From contig NC_010175.1 of the NCBI RefSeq assembly GCF_000018865.1, positions 3,968,001 through 4,032,000 on the forward strand: DNA of 64,000 nucleotides, written 5' to 3'. The notes under the pieces are model-generated. The model ran no database searches, had not been told where the DNA came from, and was given only the letters and a program-made list of their open reading frames with translations. Positions 56,016-64,000 of the stretch are shown here, piece by piece. Source of the stretch: Chloroflexus aurantiacus J-10-fl. Lineage in GTDB: Bacteria > Chloroflexota > Chloroflexia > Chloroflexales > Chloroflexaceae. The number at the start of each line of letters is the position of its first letter. The first letter of the stretch is position 1. The position numbers and the translations under genes are program-made.

Positions 56016-56048
56016 GGATTGAAGCCGACATAACGTCGGCTTCAATCC
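56016..56048 (-). terminator. Intercistronic hairpin between phnD and phnC
   Basis: GGATTGAAGCCGAC (56016-56029) and GTCGGCTTCAATCC (56035-56048) make a perfect 14-bp stem with a 5-nt loop. It lies 15 bp after phnD in the direction of transcription. It could partly end transcription or protect the phnD mRNA, so that the binding protein is made in excess over the rest. Confidence 0.78.
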
Positions 56049-56062
56049 GAACGTCTGGTTAA

Positions 56063-57103
56063 TTAGCGCAGCTCGCGAATTGGATTGAAGAAGGCGTCAT
56101 CGACAACCAGAAAACGCTCGGCGTTGGTCTTGCGGAAAAGTGGCTTGAAACCGGCGTCTATCTCCTCCTTCGTAGCGAAGATTTTAGGGTTATTCGCTAC
56201 GGCATCCGAGGTCAATGCATCTTGCAGACGCTTGATCTCATCAGCGCTCAACATACTGCTGTTAGCGACGAAGGGAGCGTTGAGAACGGGCGTTGATGCA
56301 ATGAGTACAAACTCAGCGCCGGGAAACTTATCGAACGGTTCATCAGCGTTAGGGAGTACGCGATACACAGCACCGGGTCGATTTGCTTCACCCTCAACCA
56401 GCTCTACATAGTTGGCAACACAGGCATCGCAAAATGCAGCCACGTCAACTTTGCCTGACAGCAGATTTACTGCCGACCCCTGATGTGATCCGCCAAACAG
56501 AACTTCACTGAAGAACTTACCGTTACCACCCTCAATCAGATCGTCTGCCGTCAGTGCCTTCCACTTATCCTGCTGGCTGAAATATCGCACGATGTCCGCC
56601 GAAGGCACACGGAAACCGGATGTCGAACTGCTCGACACAAAGGAGAAGCGCTTGCCCTGGATATTGTCAATCTTGAAGACACCGTTCTCCTGATAGTTTC
56701 CTTCCTGACCACGCATGACGGCCAGCCAACTGTAGTAGACGGCTGTCTCTAACCGACCATCACTGCCGCTTGGAATGACGAGTGGAATGACTTTATCGTT
56801 CTTGTCGTGTGCCTGTACGTAGGCTTCGGCACCGAAGAAGCCGAGATGGGCGGTGTTGTTCGCCAACGCTTCAACAGCAATAAGGTAGTCTGTTGTTGTC
56901 CGATGTTCTACCGGGCGGCCAAGCGTCTCGCTAACAACTGCACCGATAGCCTCACGAGCATCTCTCAGCTCTGAACCCGACTCGTTAGGTAACCACGCGA
57001 AGATGATTGGTGAATTTGGATTTGACGCTGTCCCACTGTTTCCACACGCTGCTAATGCAACAGCAACCGCCAGGATCACGAACAAAAGCCGCATAGACCG
57101 CAT
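56063..57103 (-). CDS. phnD: Phosphonate-binding lipoprotein PhnD
   Basis: About 346 residues. Signal peptide with lipobox (VALAAC) anchors it outside the membrane. The binding-protein fold shows IIFAWLPNESGSELRDA, TTDYLIAVEALANNTAHLGFFGAEAYVQAHD, FVSSSSTSGFRVPSADIVRYF, and DVAAFCDACVANY, typical of PhnD/phosphonate-phosphite receptors. The chosen start, ATG 57103, has AGGAGA 8 bases upstream; an ATG three codons later is possible. First gene of the operon. Confidence 0.94.
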   Translation of the reverse strand: MRSMRLLFVILAVAVALAACGNSGTASNPNSPIIFAWLPNESGSELRDAREAIGAVVSETLGRPVEHRTTTDYLIAVEALANNTAHLGFFGAEAYVQAHDKNDKVIPLVIPSGSDGRLETAVYYSWLAVMRGQEGNYQENGVFKIDNIQGKRFSFVSSSSTSGFRVPSADIVRYFSQQDKWKALTADDLIEGGNGKFFSEVLFGGSHQGSAVNLLSGKVDVAAFCDACVANYVELVEGEANRPGAVYRVLPNADEPFDKFPGAEFVLIASTPVLNAPFVANSSMLSADEIKRLQDALTSDAVANNPKIFATKEEIDAGFKPLFRKTNAERFLVVDDAFFNPIRELR

Positions 57104-57242
57104 ATCGAAATTTCTCCTTACCAGAGGGAACCAGGCGATACCTTTGCACCGCCTCATGCAGTCTAGGCAGCTTATGTTATGCAAAGATTATAAATATATA
57201 GACTCTTTAATAAGAATTGCTGAAAGTCTGACTAAGAGGTAT
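57104..57242 (-). promoter_or_regulatory. AT-rich upstream region of the phn operon
   Basis: The - strand contains TATAAT (57192 to 57187) inside an AT-rich island that contrasts with the GC-rich surroundings. The -35 side is poor. I did not find a clear Pho-box-like direct repeat, so control by phosphate starvation is not shown. Confidence 0.4.
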
Positions 57243-57749
57243 TCACTCGTCTCTCACATTTTCTTCGATCAACCGCTCAACAATCACCACATCGCGCCAG
57301 CGACCATCAAGACGGGCATGCTTCTCGTAGATACCGACCTCACGGAAGCCAACGGAAGCCAGCATCGCCCGACTGGCCGTATTTTCCACAAAGACCCGTG
57401 AAAGCAATTTCCAAAAACCGGCCCGGCTCGCCGCTTCGAGCAGGGCCAGCATCGTCAGCCGACCGATACCTCGTCCGCGCCACTCACGGGCCACGTACAC
57501 CGAAAACTCGGCGACACCGGCGTAACACTCACGGGCCCGGTACGGAAACGTAGCGGCGAAGGCCACCACCTGATCGTTAACAATCGTCACCACGATTGGA
57601 AAGCGGTCGTTGAACCAGGCCGCCACGTCTTGCGCAGTGCGGGCATTGGTCTCGAAGGTAGCGATGCGGTCGGCGATGCCCTGGTTGTAGATTTCAGCAA
57701 TCGCTGCCGCATCGTGTGGGTTTGCCATGCGCGTAAAAACACTATTCAT
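57243..57749 (-). CDS. GNAT N-acetyltransferase, phosphinothricin/arsinothricin type
   Basis: 168 residues. The GNAT fold has the acetyl-CoA loop WRGRGIGRLTM and family segments AEIYNQGIADRIATFET, FSVYVAREWRG, and MLASVGFREVGIYEKHARLDGRWRDVVIVERLI. This pattern fits acetyltransferases that inactivate phosphinothricin, methionine sulfoximine or arsinothricin. Its ATG overlaps the stop of the reductase gene upstream (ATGA). The phn operon starts 139 bp further along on the same strand, and PhnO, an aminophosphonate acetyltransferase, is also a GNAT; a role on C-P compounds is therefore possible but unproved. Confidence 0.87.
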   Translation of the reverse strand: MNSVFTRMANPHDAAAIAEIYNQGIADRIATFETNARTAQDVAAWFNDRFPIVVTIVNDQVVAFAATFPYRARECYAGVAEFSVYVAREWRGRGIGRLTMLALLEAASRAGFWKLLSRVFVENTASRAMLASVGFREVGIYEKHARLDGRWRDVVIVERLIEENVRDE

Positions 57750-58738
57750 CGGTTCACATCCACCACCACCCGCCCACGAGTCTGGGCGTTGGTAATCTGT
57801 TCGGCATACGCCGGCAGGTCGGCGAAGGGGATAACGGTTGTCATCCGTTCCAGCAGATCGGGTGAGAGATCGTGCGCCAATCGCGCCCAGGCCGCGAGGC
57901 GCTCTTCACGCGGCACCATCACCGACTCAACGCCGATCATGGTCACGCCGCGCAGGATGAAGGGGTAGACGCTCGTCGTAAACTCGGCGCCACCGGCATT
58001 CCCACAAATAGCAACCGCACTGCGCATCGCCATAGCGCGCAAGACGCCGGAAAGTACGGCACCACCGACCGTATCAACCGCACCGCCCCAGCGTTCGCTT
58101 TCGAGTGGTCGGCCAGGGCCACTGAGCACACTGCGGTCAAGAATGGCACTTGCTCCCAGTTCACGCAGATAGGCTTCTTCATGAGGACGACCGGTTGCGG
58201 CCACAACCTGATGCCCGGCTTTAGCCAGTAAAGCAACGGCAACACTGCCCACCCCACCGGCGGCACCGGTCACGAGGACTTCCCGCCCAGGGATGAAGCC
58301 ATGCCGCTCTAACGCCAGCACGCACAGCATTGCCGTGAATCCCGCTGTGCCGATGGTCATGGCGTGCTTGAGACTCATACCCTCTGGCAATGGCACCAGC
58401 CATTCACCTTTGACACGAGTATACTGGCTGTAGCCACCCCAGTGTCGCTCACCAACGCCCCAACCGGTCAACACAACCGGATCACCAGGACGGTAACGCG
58501 GATCGGCAGACTCAACAACGGTACCGGCAAAATCGATGCCGGGTGCTAATGGGCTGCTGCGCAAGATTTTGCCTTTACCGGTAATTGCCAGACCATCTTT
58601 GTAGTTGAGGGTCGAATAAGCAACTTTGACCAGAACGTCCCCGGCAGGTAGGGCACTGAGCGGTAGTTCGCGAAACTCCACCCGCCGACCATCGCCTCCC
58701 TCTTCTACGACCAGTGCTGTAAAGCGTTCTTCGCTCAT
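57746..58738 (-). CDS. AcuI/YhdH-type acrylyl-CoA reductase, MDR family
   Basis: 330 residues. Zinc-free medium-chain dehydrogenase. YSTLNYKDGLAITGKGKI, PGIDFAGTV, VVLTGWGVGERHWGGYSQYTRV and the NADPH motif VTGAAGGVGSVAVALL mark the AcuI/YhdH group, which reduces acrylyl-CoA to propionyl-CoA. AGGAG about 9 bases upstream supports ATG 58738. Translation is coupled to the GNAT gene. In an organism using 3-hydroxypropionate chemistry this would be a second route for acrylyl-CoA besides the propionyl-CoA synthase. Confidence 0.92.
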   Translation of the reverse strand: MSEERFTALVVEEGGDGRRVEFRELPLSALPAGDVLVKVAYSTLNYKDGLAITGKGKILRSSPLAPGIDFAGTVVESADPRYRPGDPVVLTGWGVGERHWGGYSQYTRVKGEWLVPLPEGMSLKHAMTIGTAGFTAMLCVLALERHGFIPGREVLVTGAAGGVGSVAVALLAKAGHQVVAATGRPHEEAYLRELGASAILDRSVLSGPGRPLESERWGGAVDTVGGAVLSGVLRAMAMRSAVAICGNAGGAEFTTSVYPFILRGVTMIGVESVMVPREERLAAWARLAHDLSPDLLERMTTVIPFADLPAYAEQITNAQTRGRVVVDVNR

Positions 58739-58876
58739 CTCGCCGGCTCCTTTGCTCCTCATCGGGGAGAGTCACTCTCTTGTTTGACCCATCATCTGCA
58801 TGCTGTACTGTCGATTATAATGAAGGAAGGAATCTTTGCCAACTGGAACCGCCTTATCACCCGTCACGGAGTTCGT

Positions 58877-59626
58877 ATGATCCATGCGCTTGATCACGTG
58901 GTCATTTTGGTTGAGCAGTTGTCGTCGGCGGTAGCGGCATACACCGCTGCCGGATTTGTCGTTGCGCCGGGTGGCGAACACGCCGATGGTGCGACCCACA
59001 ATGCCCTGATCAGCTTCCCCGACGGTACCTACCTCGAACTACTCGCATTTCGCCGACCTGCCCCCGAACATCGCTGGTGGCGACACGTCGCCGCCGGGCC
59101 GGGGTTGATCGATTTTGCTCTGTTGCCGGTCAATACCACAATTGCCGTCGCTGCGGCAGCCGACCGTGGGCTGATCATGAATGGCCCGGTGGCCGGCGGG
59201 CGCATCCGCCCCGATGGGTTGAGTCTGGCCTGGGAGACGGCCTGGCCACCCAGCCCTGATTTGCCGTTTTTGTGCGGTGATGTAACCGACCGTTCGCTGC
59301 GCGTGCCCGATGCCGATTTCTGGGGACACACAAATGGCGCACGGGGGATTGCCGAGGTGATAGTGGCGGTGGTTGATCCGGTGGCGAGTGCTGGTCGTTA
59401 TGCGATGCTGTTAGGCATCACGCCGCAGGCGGCCCCGGCTGAAGCACGGATTCCGCTGGGTGAGAGCGAGATTGTGCTGCGCGGCCCTGATTCAGGCGAT
59501 CAACAAGTACTTGATCGATTGGCTCGTCGCGGCGAAGGCATTTGTGCCATCACGTTGAAGGGGTTGCACTTTCCCGATCTCACGACGACGCTCGGGGCGA
59601 CGATTATGGCTGCCCGTGTAGAATAG
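58877..59626 (+). CDS. VOC (glyoxalase-like) domain protein
   Basis: About 249 residues. The N terminus IHALDHVVILVEQLSSAVAAYTAAGFVVAPGGEHADGATHN and then FPDGTYLELLAF give the metal-binding His/Glu pattern of VOC-fold proteins. The length and second half fit the Glyoxalase_3 type, with two VOC modules. GGAG 6 bases upstream supports ATG 58877 over an upstream ATG at 58784. The GHMP gene follows 13 bp later, so the pair is probably co-transcribed. Substrate unknown. Confidence 0.85.
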   Translation: MIHALDHVVILVEQLSSAVAAYTAAGFVVAPGGEHADGATHNALISFPDGTYLELLAFRRPAPEHRWWRHVAAGPGLIDFALLPVNTTIAVAAAADRGLIMNGPVAGGRIRPDGLSLAWETAWPPSPDLPFLCGDVTDRSLRVPDADFWGHTNGARGIAEVIVAVVDPVASAGRYAMLLGITPQAAPAEARIPLGESEIVLRGPDSGDQQVLDRLARRGEGICAITLKGLHFPDLTTTLGATIMAARVE

Positions 59627-59638
59627 GATAATACGTGC

Positions 59639-60937
59639 GTGGCTGCTGAGTTTGATCGTTTCGGCCAACGGGTGCGTGCCGAGCGAGGTGGATTTTTCGA
59701 CCGTGACCGCTCGATTACCCTGGTGCGGGCACCGGGATGGGTTGATCTGTCAGGTGGGATCGTCGCTGAAGCCGGTATCCAAACCTTGCTCTGGCCAACC
59801 GGCGGTGGCGTGCTGGTGGCCCTTCAGCCCGATCCCGAACCGATCATTCGGATTCGGGTTGGTCAGCGCACCGACTCGATCCCCTGCACCGCTCTGTTCC
59901 TGCCAGGTGGACCACGTGAATACGCCGACGCAGTAAACGAAATCGACCGTCATTGCCCACCCCGCAGTCCGTGGTGGGAACCGGCGTTGATGGCCTGGGT
60001 TGCCTTGATGCGGGAAGAATTTGTTCGCTTCGGTGGCGGGGCGAGAATCCTGCTACAGCCACAGGCGGCGCCAGGTAGCGCTGCAACCGTCATCGCCGCG
60101 TTCGCGCAGGCGCTGGTCTCGGCGTATCAGGTTCATCTCGCGCCACGCGAACTGGCGATCACCTGTGCCGAAGGCTTGCGGCAGATCGACAGTCGCAGCT
60201 TCGACCTCATCGGTACGCTGACCACCGTCTGCGCCCCGGCAAACGAAGTGATGGTCGTCCAACCACACACAGCCTCAATTGGTGGGAGTGTCCATCTTCC
60301 TCCAGGTTGCGCGATCTGGACGCTGCGCGTTGGCGAGGAGGCGCGTCAACTGCCATCACGGTTGCGAGCAGCACTGGCGCTCCTCGATCAGATCATCGGC
60401 GAGGGGGGCATTGTCAACAGTGAACCCGGCACCAGACTGGCTGCGCTGAAGCTAACCGATTTTGTTCGCGATGGCCGTGAGCGTCTGCTCGCTGCATTGA
60501 CCGCGCATCCCGCTGTGATCGGCGAACAAAACGCAGGCTCCTTCTTGCCGGCACTGGCAGGTTTTGCCCTTGCCGAGCAGCAGCGTACACGGCTTATTCT
60601 GGCCCTGCTGCGGGCAGCGGCAAATCGCACCCAGCGCGAAGACGATCTGCGGTTGATCGGTGAGTTGCTGACGCAGAGCCATTGGGAACAGGCTGCACTC
60701 GGTTTGACCGACCCCCACGCCGATGCCCTTGCCGCCCGGATGAGCAGTTCGACCGTGTTCGGTGTGCGCCAACCGGTGGCCGCATCACAGGCAACACTGG
60801 TCGTCTTTGCCCGTAATGATGCCGAAGCTGATATTAAACGGATTGCTATGGAATATGAGGCAATGGCCGGCGTACCGGTAACGGTTATCGGTGGCAGCCT
60901 GGCCGGTGTCAGTATGGGTAGTGTGCGCAGCGGGTAG
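59639..60937 (+). CDS. Degenerate GHMP/galactokinase-like protein
   Basis: 432 residues. The N terminus RAPGWVDLSGGIVAEAG aligns with the galactokinase motif RAPGRVNLIGEH. The ATP loop, usually PxGAGLSSSAA, reads LQPQAAPGSAATV. The C terminus ends with VIGGSLAGVSMGS, like the third GHMP motif GAGFGG. The order and spacing of motifs match a sugar kinase, but most catalytic residues are altered. It may be a pseudo-kinase or act on an unusual sugar. Start is GTG, with AGGAT about 11 bases before it. Coupled to the VOC gene; the next gene begins within 40 bp. Confidence 0.72.
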   Translation: MAAEFDRFGQRVRAERGGFFDRDRSITLVRAPGWVDLSGGIVAEAGIQTLLWPTGGGVLVALQPDPEPIIRIRVGQRTDSIPCTALFLPGGPREYADAVNEIDRHCPPRSPWWEPALMAWVALMREEFVRFGGGARILLQPQAAPGSAATVIAAFAQALVSAYQVHLAPRELAITCAEGLRQIDSRSFDLIGTLTTVCAPANEVMVVQPHTASIGGSVHLPPGCAIWTLRVGEEARQLPSRLRAALALLDQIIGEGGIVNSEPGTRLAALKLTDFVRDGRERLLAALTAHPAVIGEQNAGSFLPALAGFALAEQQRTRLILALLRAAANRTQREDDLRLIGELLTQSHWEQAALGLTDPHADALAARMSSSTVFGVRQPVAASQATLVVFARNDAEADIKRIAMEYEAMAGVPVTVIGGSLAGVSMGSVRSG

Positions 60938-60974
60938 AAGAGCACTCACGTGCGATGCAAGTATACATAAAACC

Positions 60975-61988
60975 ATGTCACAAGAACGTTCTTGTCCACA
61001 ATGCAGTTCAGCAGTGCCACACGATGCACAGGTATGCCCTCACTGTGGCACGCAACTATCGAACAAAACAACATCTCCAACTGACGCGGCGTTATCAGCA
61101 ATGGTACCGTCCTTTATCCGCACCGGCAGGCAACCAACAATCCTCCTTGTTGTGATCATACTGGTGATCGTTATAGGTGGCACTGCTCTCGTCACCTGGA
61201 TGAGCCGTCGCTCGCCAGTTGCCCCGTTGGTGGCGCCCACAGCGTCAGTGACATCACTCCCGCCATCGCCCACCGCTATCAGGAGTGTGGACAGTCAATC
61301 TCCCTCATCCGACACTGTGTCCGTGACGCAGACCGCTCAGGCGCGCACGGCCCAGGCGCTGGTGCAAATGGCTGCTACGCAAACAGCCACGGCACTGCAA
61401 GCTGAATTAACAGCCCTTTTTGCCGATGCTCAGCGCGTCTTCTACGATGAATTTGTTGATAACCGCAATGCCTGGTTTACCGGTGTCTTCCAGGACATTG
61501 AGCTTAACCTGATCGAAGATGGGGTTTTTAAGGTATTATGGTCAGGCAAGGATACGTCATACGAAGTGTACGAATTGAGTTCATTCACCGACTTTATCGG
61601 TGAAGTTGATTGCCGGATTGCTCGTGGCGGCGGTGACGGGAGTTGCGGCCTGATCTTTGCCCAACAACGCAACGTTGGTTTCTACAAGTTTGAGTTTTTT
61701 ATCGACTACTATCGTCTCTCCATCATCCTGGCAGAAGGTGAGCCGGTCATCCTGGCAGAAGGCGACCCGCGCCGTATCACGACGGTAGGCGATCAAAATC
61801 GGTTACGGGTGATCAGACAGGGTGAGCGGATTCGGCTGTTTATCAACGATGCGCTGGCTGCCGATCTGCGCGACAATACCCTGGGTGCAGGGCGGGTAGG
61901 TGTCTCGACGGCCTGTTACAATGCTGAAGGTGGGGTCGAAGTCCATTTCGACAATTTCGGTATCTGGTCGCTGGCATCAGGTTCGTGA
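60975..61988 (+). CDS. Zinc-ribbon, single-pass membrane protein with lectin-like domain
   Basis: About 337 residues. A zinc ribbon (CPQCSSAVPHDAQVCPHC) is at the N terminus, a transmembrane helix at about 56-77 (TILLVVIILVIVIGGTALVTW), then a Ser/Thr/Gln-rich linker. The C-terminal 180 residues (FYDEFVDNRNAWFTG to VEVHFDNFGIW) resemble the concanavalin-like fold of DUF1080-type domains. The lectin part should lie outside the cell and may bind glycan. ATG 60975 is chosen because the earlier frame overlaps the previous gene. Confidence 0.82.
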   Translation: MSQERSCPQCSSAVPHDAQVCPHCGTQLSNKTTSPTDAALSAMVPSFIRTGRQPTILLVVIILVIVIGGTALVTWMSRRSPVAPLVAPTASVTSLPPSPTAIRSVDSQSPSSDTVSVTQTAQARTAQALVQMAATQTATALQAELTALFADAQRVFYDEFVDNRNAWFTGVFQDIELNLIEDGVFKVLWSGKDTSYEVYELSSFTDFIGEVDCRIARGGGDGSCGLIFAQQRNVGFYKFEFFIDYYRLSIILAEGEPVILAEGDPRRITTVGDQNRLRVIRQGERIRLFINDALAADLRDNTLGAGRVGVSTACYNAEGGVEVHFDNFGIWSLASGS

Positions 61989-61999
61989 AAGGGTAACCG

Positions 62000-62479
62000 A
62001 TGCAATCACCATTTCCCCATCTGCTTGAGGAGTTTGTCGTTGTCACCGCCCCGATGGAACGGGTTGAGCGAGTGATAACCGACGAGGCGTTGATGAAACG
62101 CTGGATGTCGCCGGCAGTTCAATTCACACCGCTCGATGGCTGGCAATTTGAGCGCGGCGCACGCTGGCGGCTGCGCCTTACCGGGGTTGGGCCGCTGCTC
62201 GAAGCCGGTTACGTAGTCGTGGAACGTCGCCCTGGACTGGTGCTGTGGGCATTCGACGGTTTCTGGGAGGGATTCGATGCCTGGCAGTGGCTGCCCTGGC
62301 AAGAGCGATCCGATCAAACGCTGATCCATAACCGGGTTGAATATCGGTTACGTGTCCCCGGGCTTGATCTGATCTGGCCGTTGACCGTTGCCCCATTGAT
62401 GAAGCTGGACGCCCAGGCCCAAATGGTGCGCTTGCGTCAGATATGTGAGCAGCGAGAGGCTGTGCAGTTTCAGCCATAA
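62000..62479 (+). CDS. SRPBCC (START-like) domain protein
   Basis: 159 residues. EEFVVVTAPMERVERVITDEALMKRWMSPAVQF, WRLRLTGVGP, GLVLWAFDGFWEGFDAW, and a C-terminal amphipathic helix fit the SRPBCC fold that binds hydrophobic ligands. It lies 11 bp after the lectin-like gene on the same strand. The exact ligand is unknown. Confidence 0.8.
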   Translation: MQSPFPHLLEEFVVVTAPMERVERVITDEALMKRWMSPAVQFTPLDGWQFERGARWRLRLTGVGPLLEAGYVVVERRPGLVLWAFDGFWEGFDAWQWLPWQERSDQTLIHNRVEYRLRVPGLDLIWPLTVAPLMKLDAQAQMVRLRQICEQREAVQFQP

Positions 62480-62662
62480 AGTGATCGGGCGTGTATCCAG
62501 GACTTGTTACAATCGCTGGCGTGTCTGTATCGTATCGGGCGGATTACGTCGCGTTTCGGACAATTCCTCACGTCCAATTCATTGTACGTTCAATATCTCC
62601 ATGCCAGACCTGTCGTATCATTGAATGACAATCCAGTACTGGATGGAATAGAAAGGAACCGT

Positions 62663-63361
62663 ATGCTTCCCCTTACAGACACCGTCCCTTCCCGTACATT
62701 TCCGGCAGTGAACTGGGCATTGCTGGCAGCGAATGTTATCGTCTTCCTGTTGATGGTCGGAAATGAACGGCTTACCGAAGCCTGGGTCGCGACCCTGGCC
62801 CTCGTACCGGCGCGCTTTCTTGCCAATCCACTCGATCCCACCCAACTACTCACCATTTTCACCTCAATGTTTATGCACGGCGGCTGGTTTCACCTCTTCA
62901 GCAATATGCTGGCCCTCTACATCTTCGGCGACAATGTGGAAGATCGGATGGGGAGTCAGCGTTATCTAATCTTCTACCTGCTGTGTGGCGTAGCCGCCGC
63001 ATTTGCTCACATCCTCTTCAATCCGACTTCGCCGATCCCTACCGTTGGCGCCAGTGGTGCGTTGAGTGGTGTGCTGGCAGCGTATCTGTTGTTCTTCCCG
63101 ACGGCACGGGTAGTGACGCTGATACCGATCTTCTTCTTGCCGTGGCTGGTCGAAGTACCGGCTATCGTGTACCTTGGTCTGTGGTTTATTTCGCAACTGG
63201 CAAATGGTCTCTTCTCCATCATCATCGACGTTCAGGAGATGGGTGGCGTAGCGTGGTGGGCGCACATTGGTGGATTTGTGGCCGGGCTGGTGCTGGCACC
63301 ATTGTTTCGGCAGCGGCGTTATGTACGGCGCTACTATCTGGACGAGTATTATCCCTGGTGA
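62663..63361 (+). CDS. Rhomboid family intramembrane serine protease
   Basis: About 232 residues with six membrane helices. The catalytic Ser is in VGASGALSG and the His in WAHIGGFVAG; MFMHGGWFHLFSNMLALYIFGDNVED is the conserved second-helix segment. It cuts membrane proteins within the bilayer. A longer frame exists to 62504, but GGAA stands just before ATG 62663 and the conserved part begins there. Confidence 0.93.
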   Translation: MLPLTDTVPSRTFPAVNWALLAANVIVFLLMVGNERLTEAWVATLALVPARFLANPLDPTQLLTIFTSMFMHGGWFHLFSNMLALYIFGDNVEDRMGSQRYLIFYLLCGVAAAFAHILFNPTSPIPTVGASGALSGVLAAYLLFFPTARVVTLIPIFFLPWLVEVPAIVYLGLWFISQLANGLFSIIIDVQEMGGVAWWAHIGGFVAGLVLAPLFRQRRYVRRYYLDEYYPW

Positions 63362-63382
63362 GTGTAATGTGAGGAGCGTGGT

Positions 63383-64000
63383 ATGGATTTCTTGTCACTG
63401 CTGTGGTTGTTCTTCATCATTTCATCGTTGCAGCCGGTGATCAGGCAGCGTATGCTCGACGCCGCACGTCAGCGTCTGCTCGAACAGTTGGAACGCAAGC
63501 GTAAGAGTCGGGTGATTGTCCTGATCCACCGTCAAGAGACCATGAGTCTGCTCGGTTTTCCACTGGTACGCTATATCAACATCGAAGACTCTGAAGCGGT
63601 ATTGCGGGCGATTAAGATGACAGATCGCGATATTCCGATTGATCTGATCCTGCACACACCGGGTGGGTTAGTGCTGGCTGCCGAACAGATTGCCCGTGCC
63701 CTCACCAAACACGCCGCAAAGGTAACCGTCTTCGTTCCGCATTATGCAATGTCTGGCGGAACCTTGATTGCGCTGGCTGCCGATGAGATTGTGATGGACG
63801 AGAATGCCGTGTTGGGGCCGGTTGATCCACAGTTGGGCCAGCATCCGGCAGCTTCGATCCTGAGTGTTCTTGAACGCAAACCACTGAGCGAGATTGATGA
63901 CGAGACGTTGATGATGGCCGATATTGCCGAAAAGGCTATTCGCCAGGTGAAGCGCACCGTTTGTGAGCTACTGCGTGACAAGATGCCGGTTGAGCGGGCC
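63383..64000 (+). CDS. Serine dehydrogenase proteinase-type (ClpP-fold) protein, truncated by window
   Basis: The first 206 codons are present; the gene continues past the window edge. An N-terminal hydrophobic segment (about 3-17) precedes LILHTPGGLVLAAEQIARAL and YAMSGGTLIALAADEIVMDENAVLGPVDPQLG, with the likely catalytic Ser in MSGGT. This matches the SDH proteinase/signal-peptide-peptidase-like family of the ClpP superfamily. GAGGAG stands 8 bases before ATG 63383. It lies 21 bp after the rhomboid gene, suggesting a membrane-proteolysis pair. Confidence 0.9.
   Translation, partial: MDFLSLLWLFFIISSLQPVIRQRMLDAARQRLLEQLERKRKSRVIVLIHRQETMSLLGFPLVRYINIEDSEAVLRAIKMTDRDIPIDLILHTPGGLVLAAEQIARALTKHAAKVTVFVPHYAMSGGTLIALAADEIVMDENAVLGPVDPQLGQHPAASILSVLERKPLSEIDDETLMMADIAEKAIRQVKRTVCELLRDKMPVERA

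Noticed and set aside
57104-57242. Pho box upstream of phnD
   Set aside because: The region is AT-rich, but no convincing pair of direct 7-bp repeats at 11-bp spacing is present.

Overview
The window looks like chromosomal DNA of a filamentous anoxygenic phototroph of the Chloroflexus group (phylum Chloroflexota). This is an inference from gene style: moderately high GC, a TPR-bearing Ser/Thr kinase, many zinc-ribbon/transmembrane/'tail-domain' proteins, PPDK with its regulator, malate synthase, an AcuI-type reductase, and no outer-membrane biogenesis genes. No rRNA is present to prove it.

Layout. (1) 26-7981 is a very large CRISPR array: 108 intact 37-bp repeats, a decayed 109th, and no cas gene in the window. 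The array runs off the left edge. Repeat polarity and the decayed repeat on the right both say that the leader lies to the left. (2) 8.1-12.0 kb: mutS and ribF on the + strand. (3) 12.0-25.8 kb: mostly - strand housekeeping and signalling genes (3-hydroxybutyrate dehydrogenase-like SDR, adenylate kinase, kinase-TPR protein, lamin-tail protein, sugar nucleotidyltransferase fused to a phosphomannomutase-like domain, HEAT-S1 protein, acyl-CoA synthetase, PPDK) with a tRNA-Leu(TAG). (4) 26.6-31.6 kb: trans-3-hydroxyproline dehydratase-like protein, the PPDK regulatory kinase/phosphatase, a hydrolase fused to a cyclic-nucleotide-binding domain, DUF3054, and an atypical SDR. (5) 31.6-35.1 kb: malate synthase embedded in a nest of small non-autonomous mobile elements. 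(6) 35.2-42.6 kb: gatB, an SH3 membrane protein, tRNA-Leu(TAA), a zinc-ribbon protein, a solute-binding lipoprotein, Dps, another element copy, a 138-bp triplicated repeat and an orphan MoxR ATPase. (7) 43.1-47.8 kb: a PAS-GGDEF-EAL protein and two small membrane proteins. (8) 47.7-57.1 kb: a complete phosphonate uptake and C-P lyase operon, transcribed leftward as phnD-C-E-E-G-H-I-J-K-L-M. (9) 57.2-64.0 kb: a GNAT acetyltransferase, AcuI-like reductase, VOC protein, degenerate GHMP kinase, zinc-ribbon lectin-like protein, SRPBCC protein, rhomboid protease and a truncated serine-dehydrogenase-type proteinase.

How parts work together. PhnC/D/E import phosphonates and PhnG-M convert them to ribose cyclic-phosphate precursors. 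PPDK is probably controlled by the bifunctional regulator about 2 kb away. RibF makes FMN and FAD. The kinase-TPR protein and the GGDEF-EAL protein are signalling proteins.

The least expected signals are in the spaces between genes. One is a roughly 204-221-bp element with 11-bp inverted ends and perfect 8-bp target duplications, with one copy nested in a second element type. Another is a dispersed hairpin repeat with compensatory base changes. Others are a triplicated 138-bp unit, and a pyrimidine tract after the CRISPR array that can pair with the last, shortened spacer.
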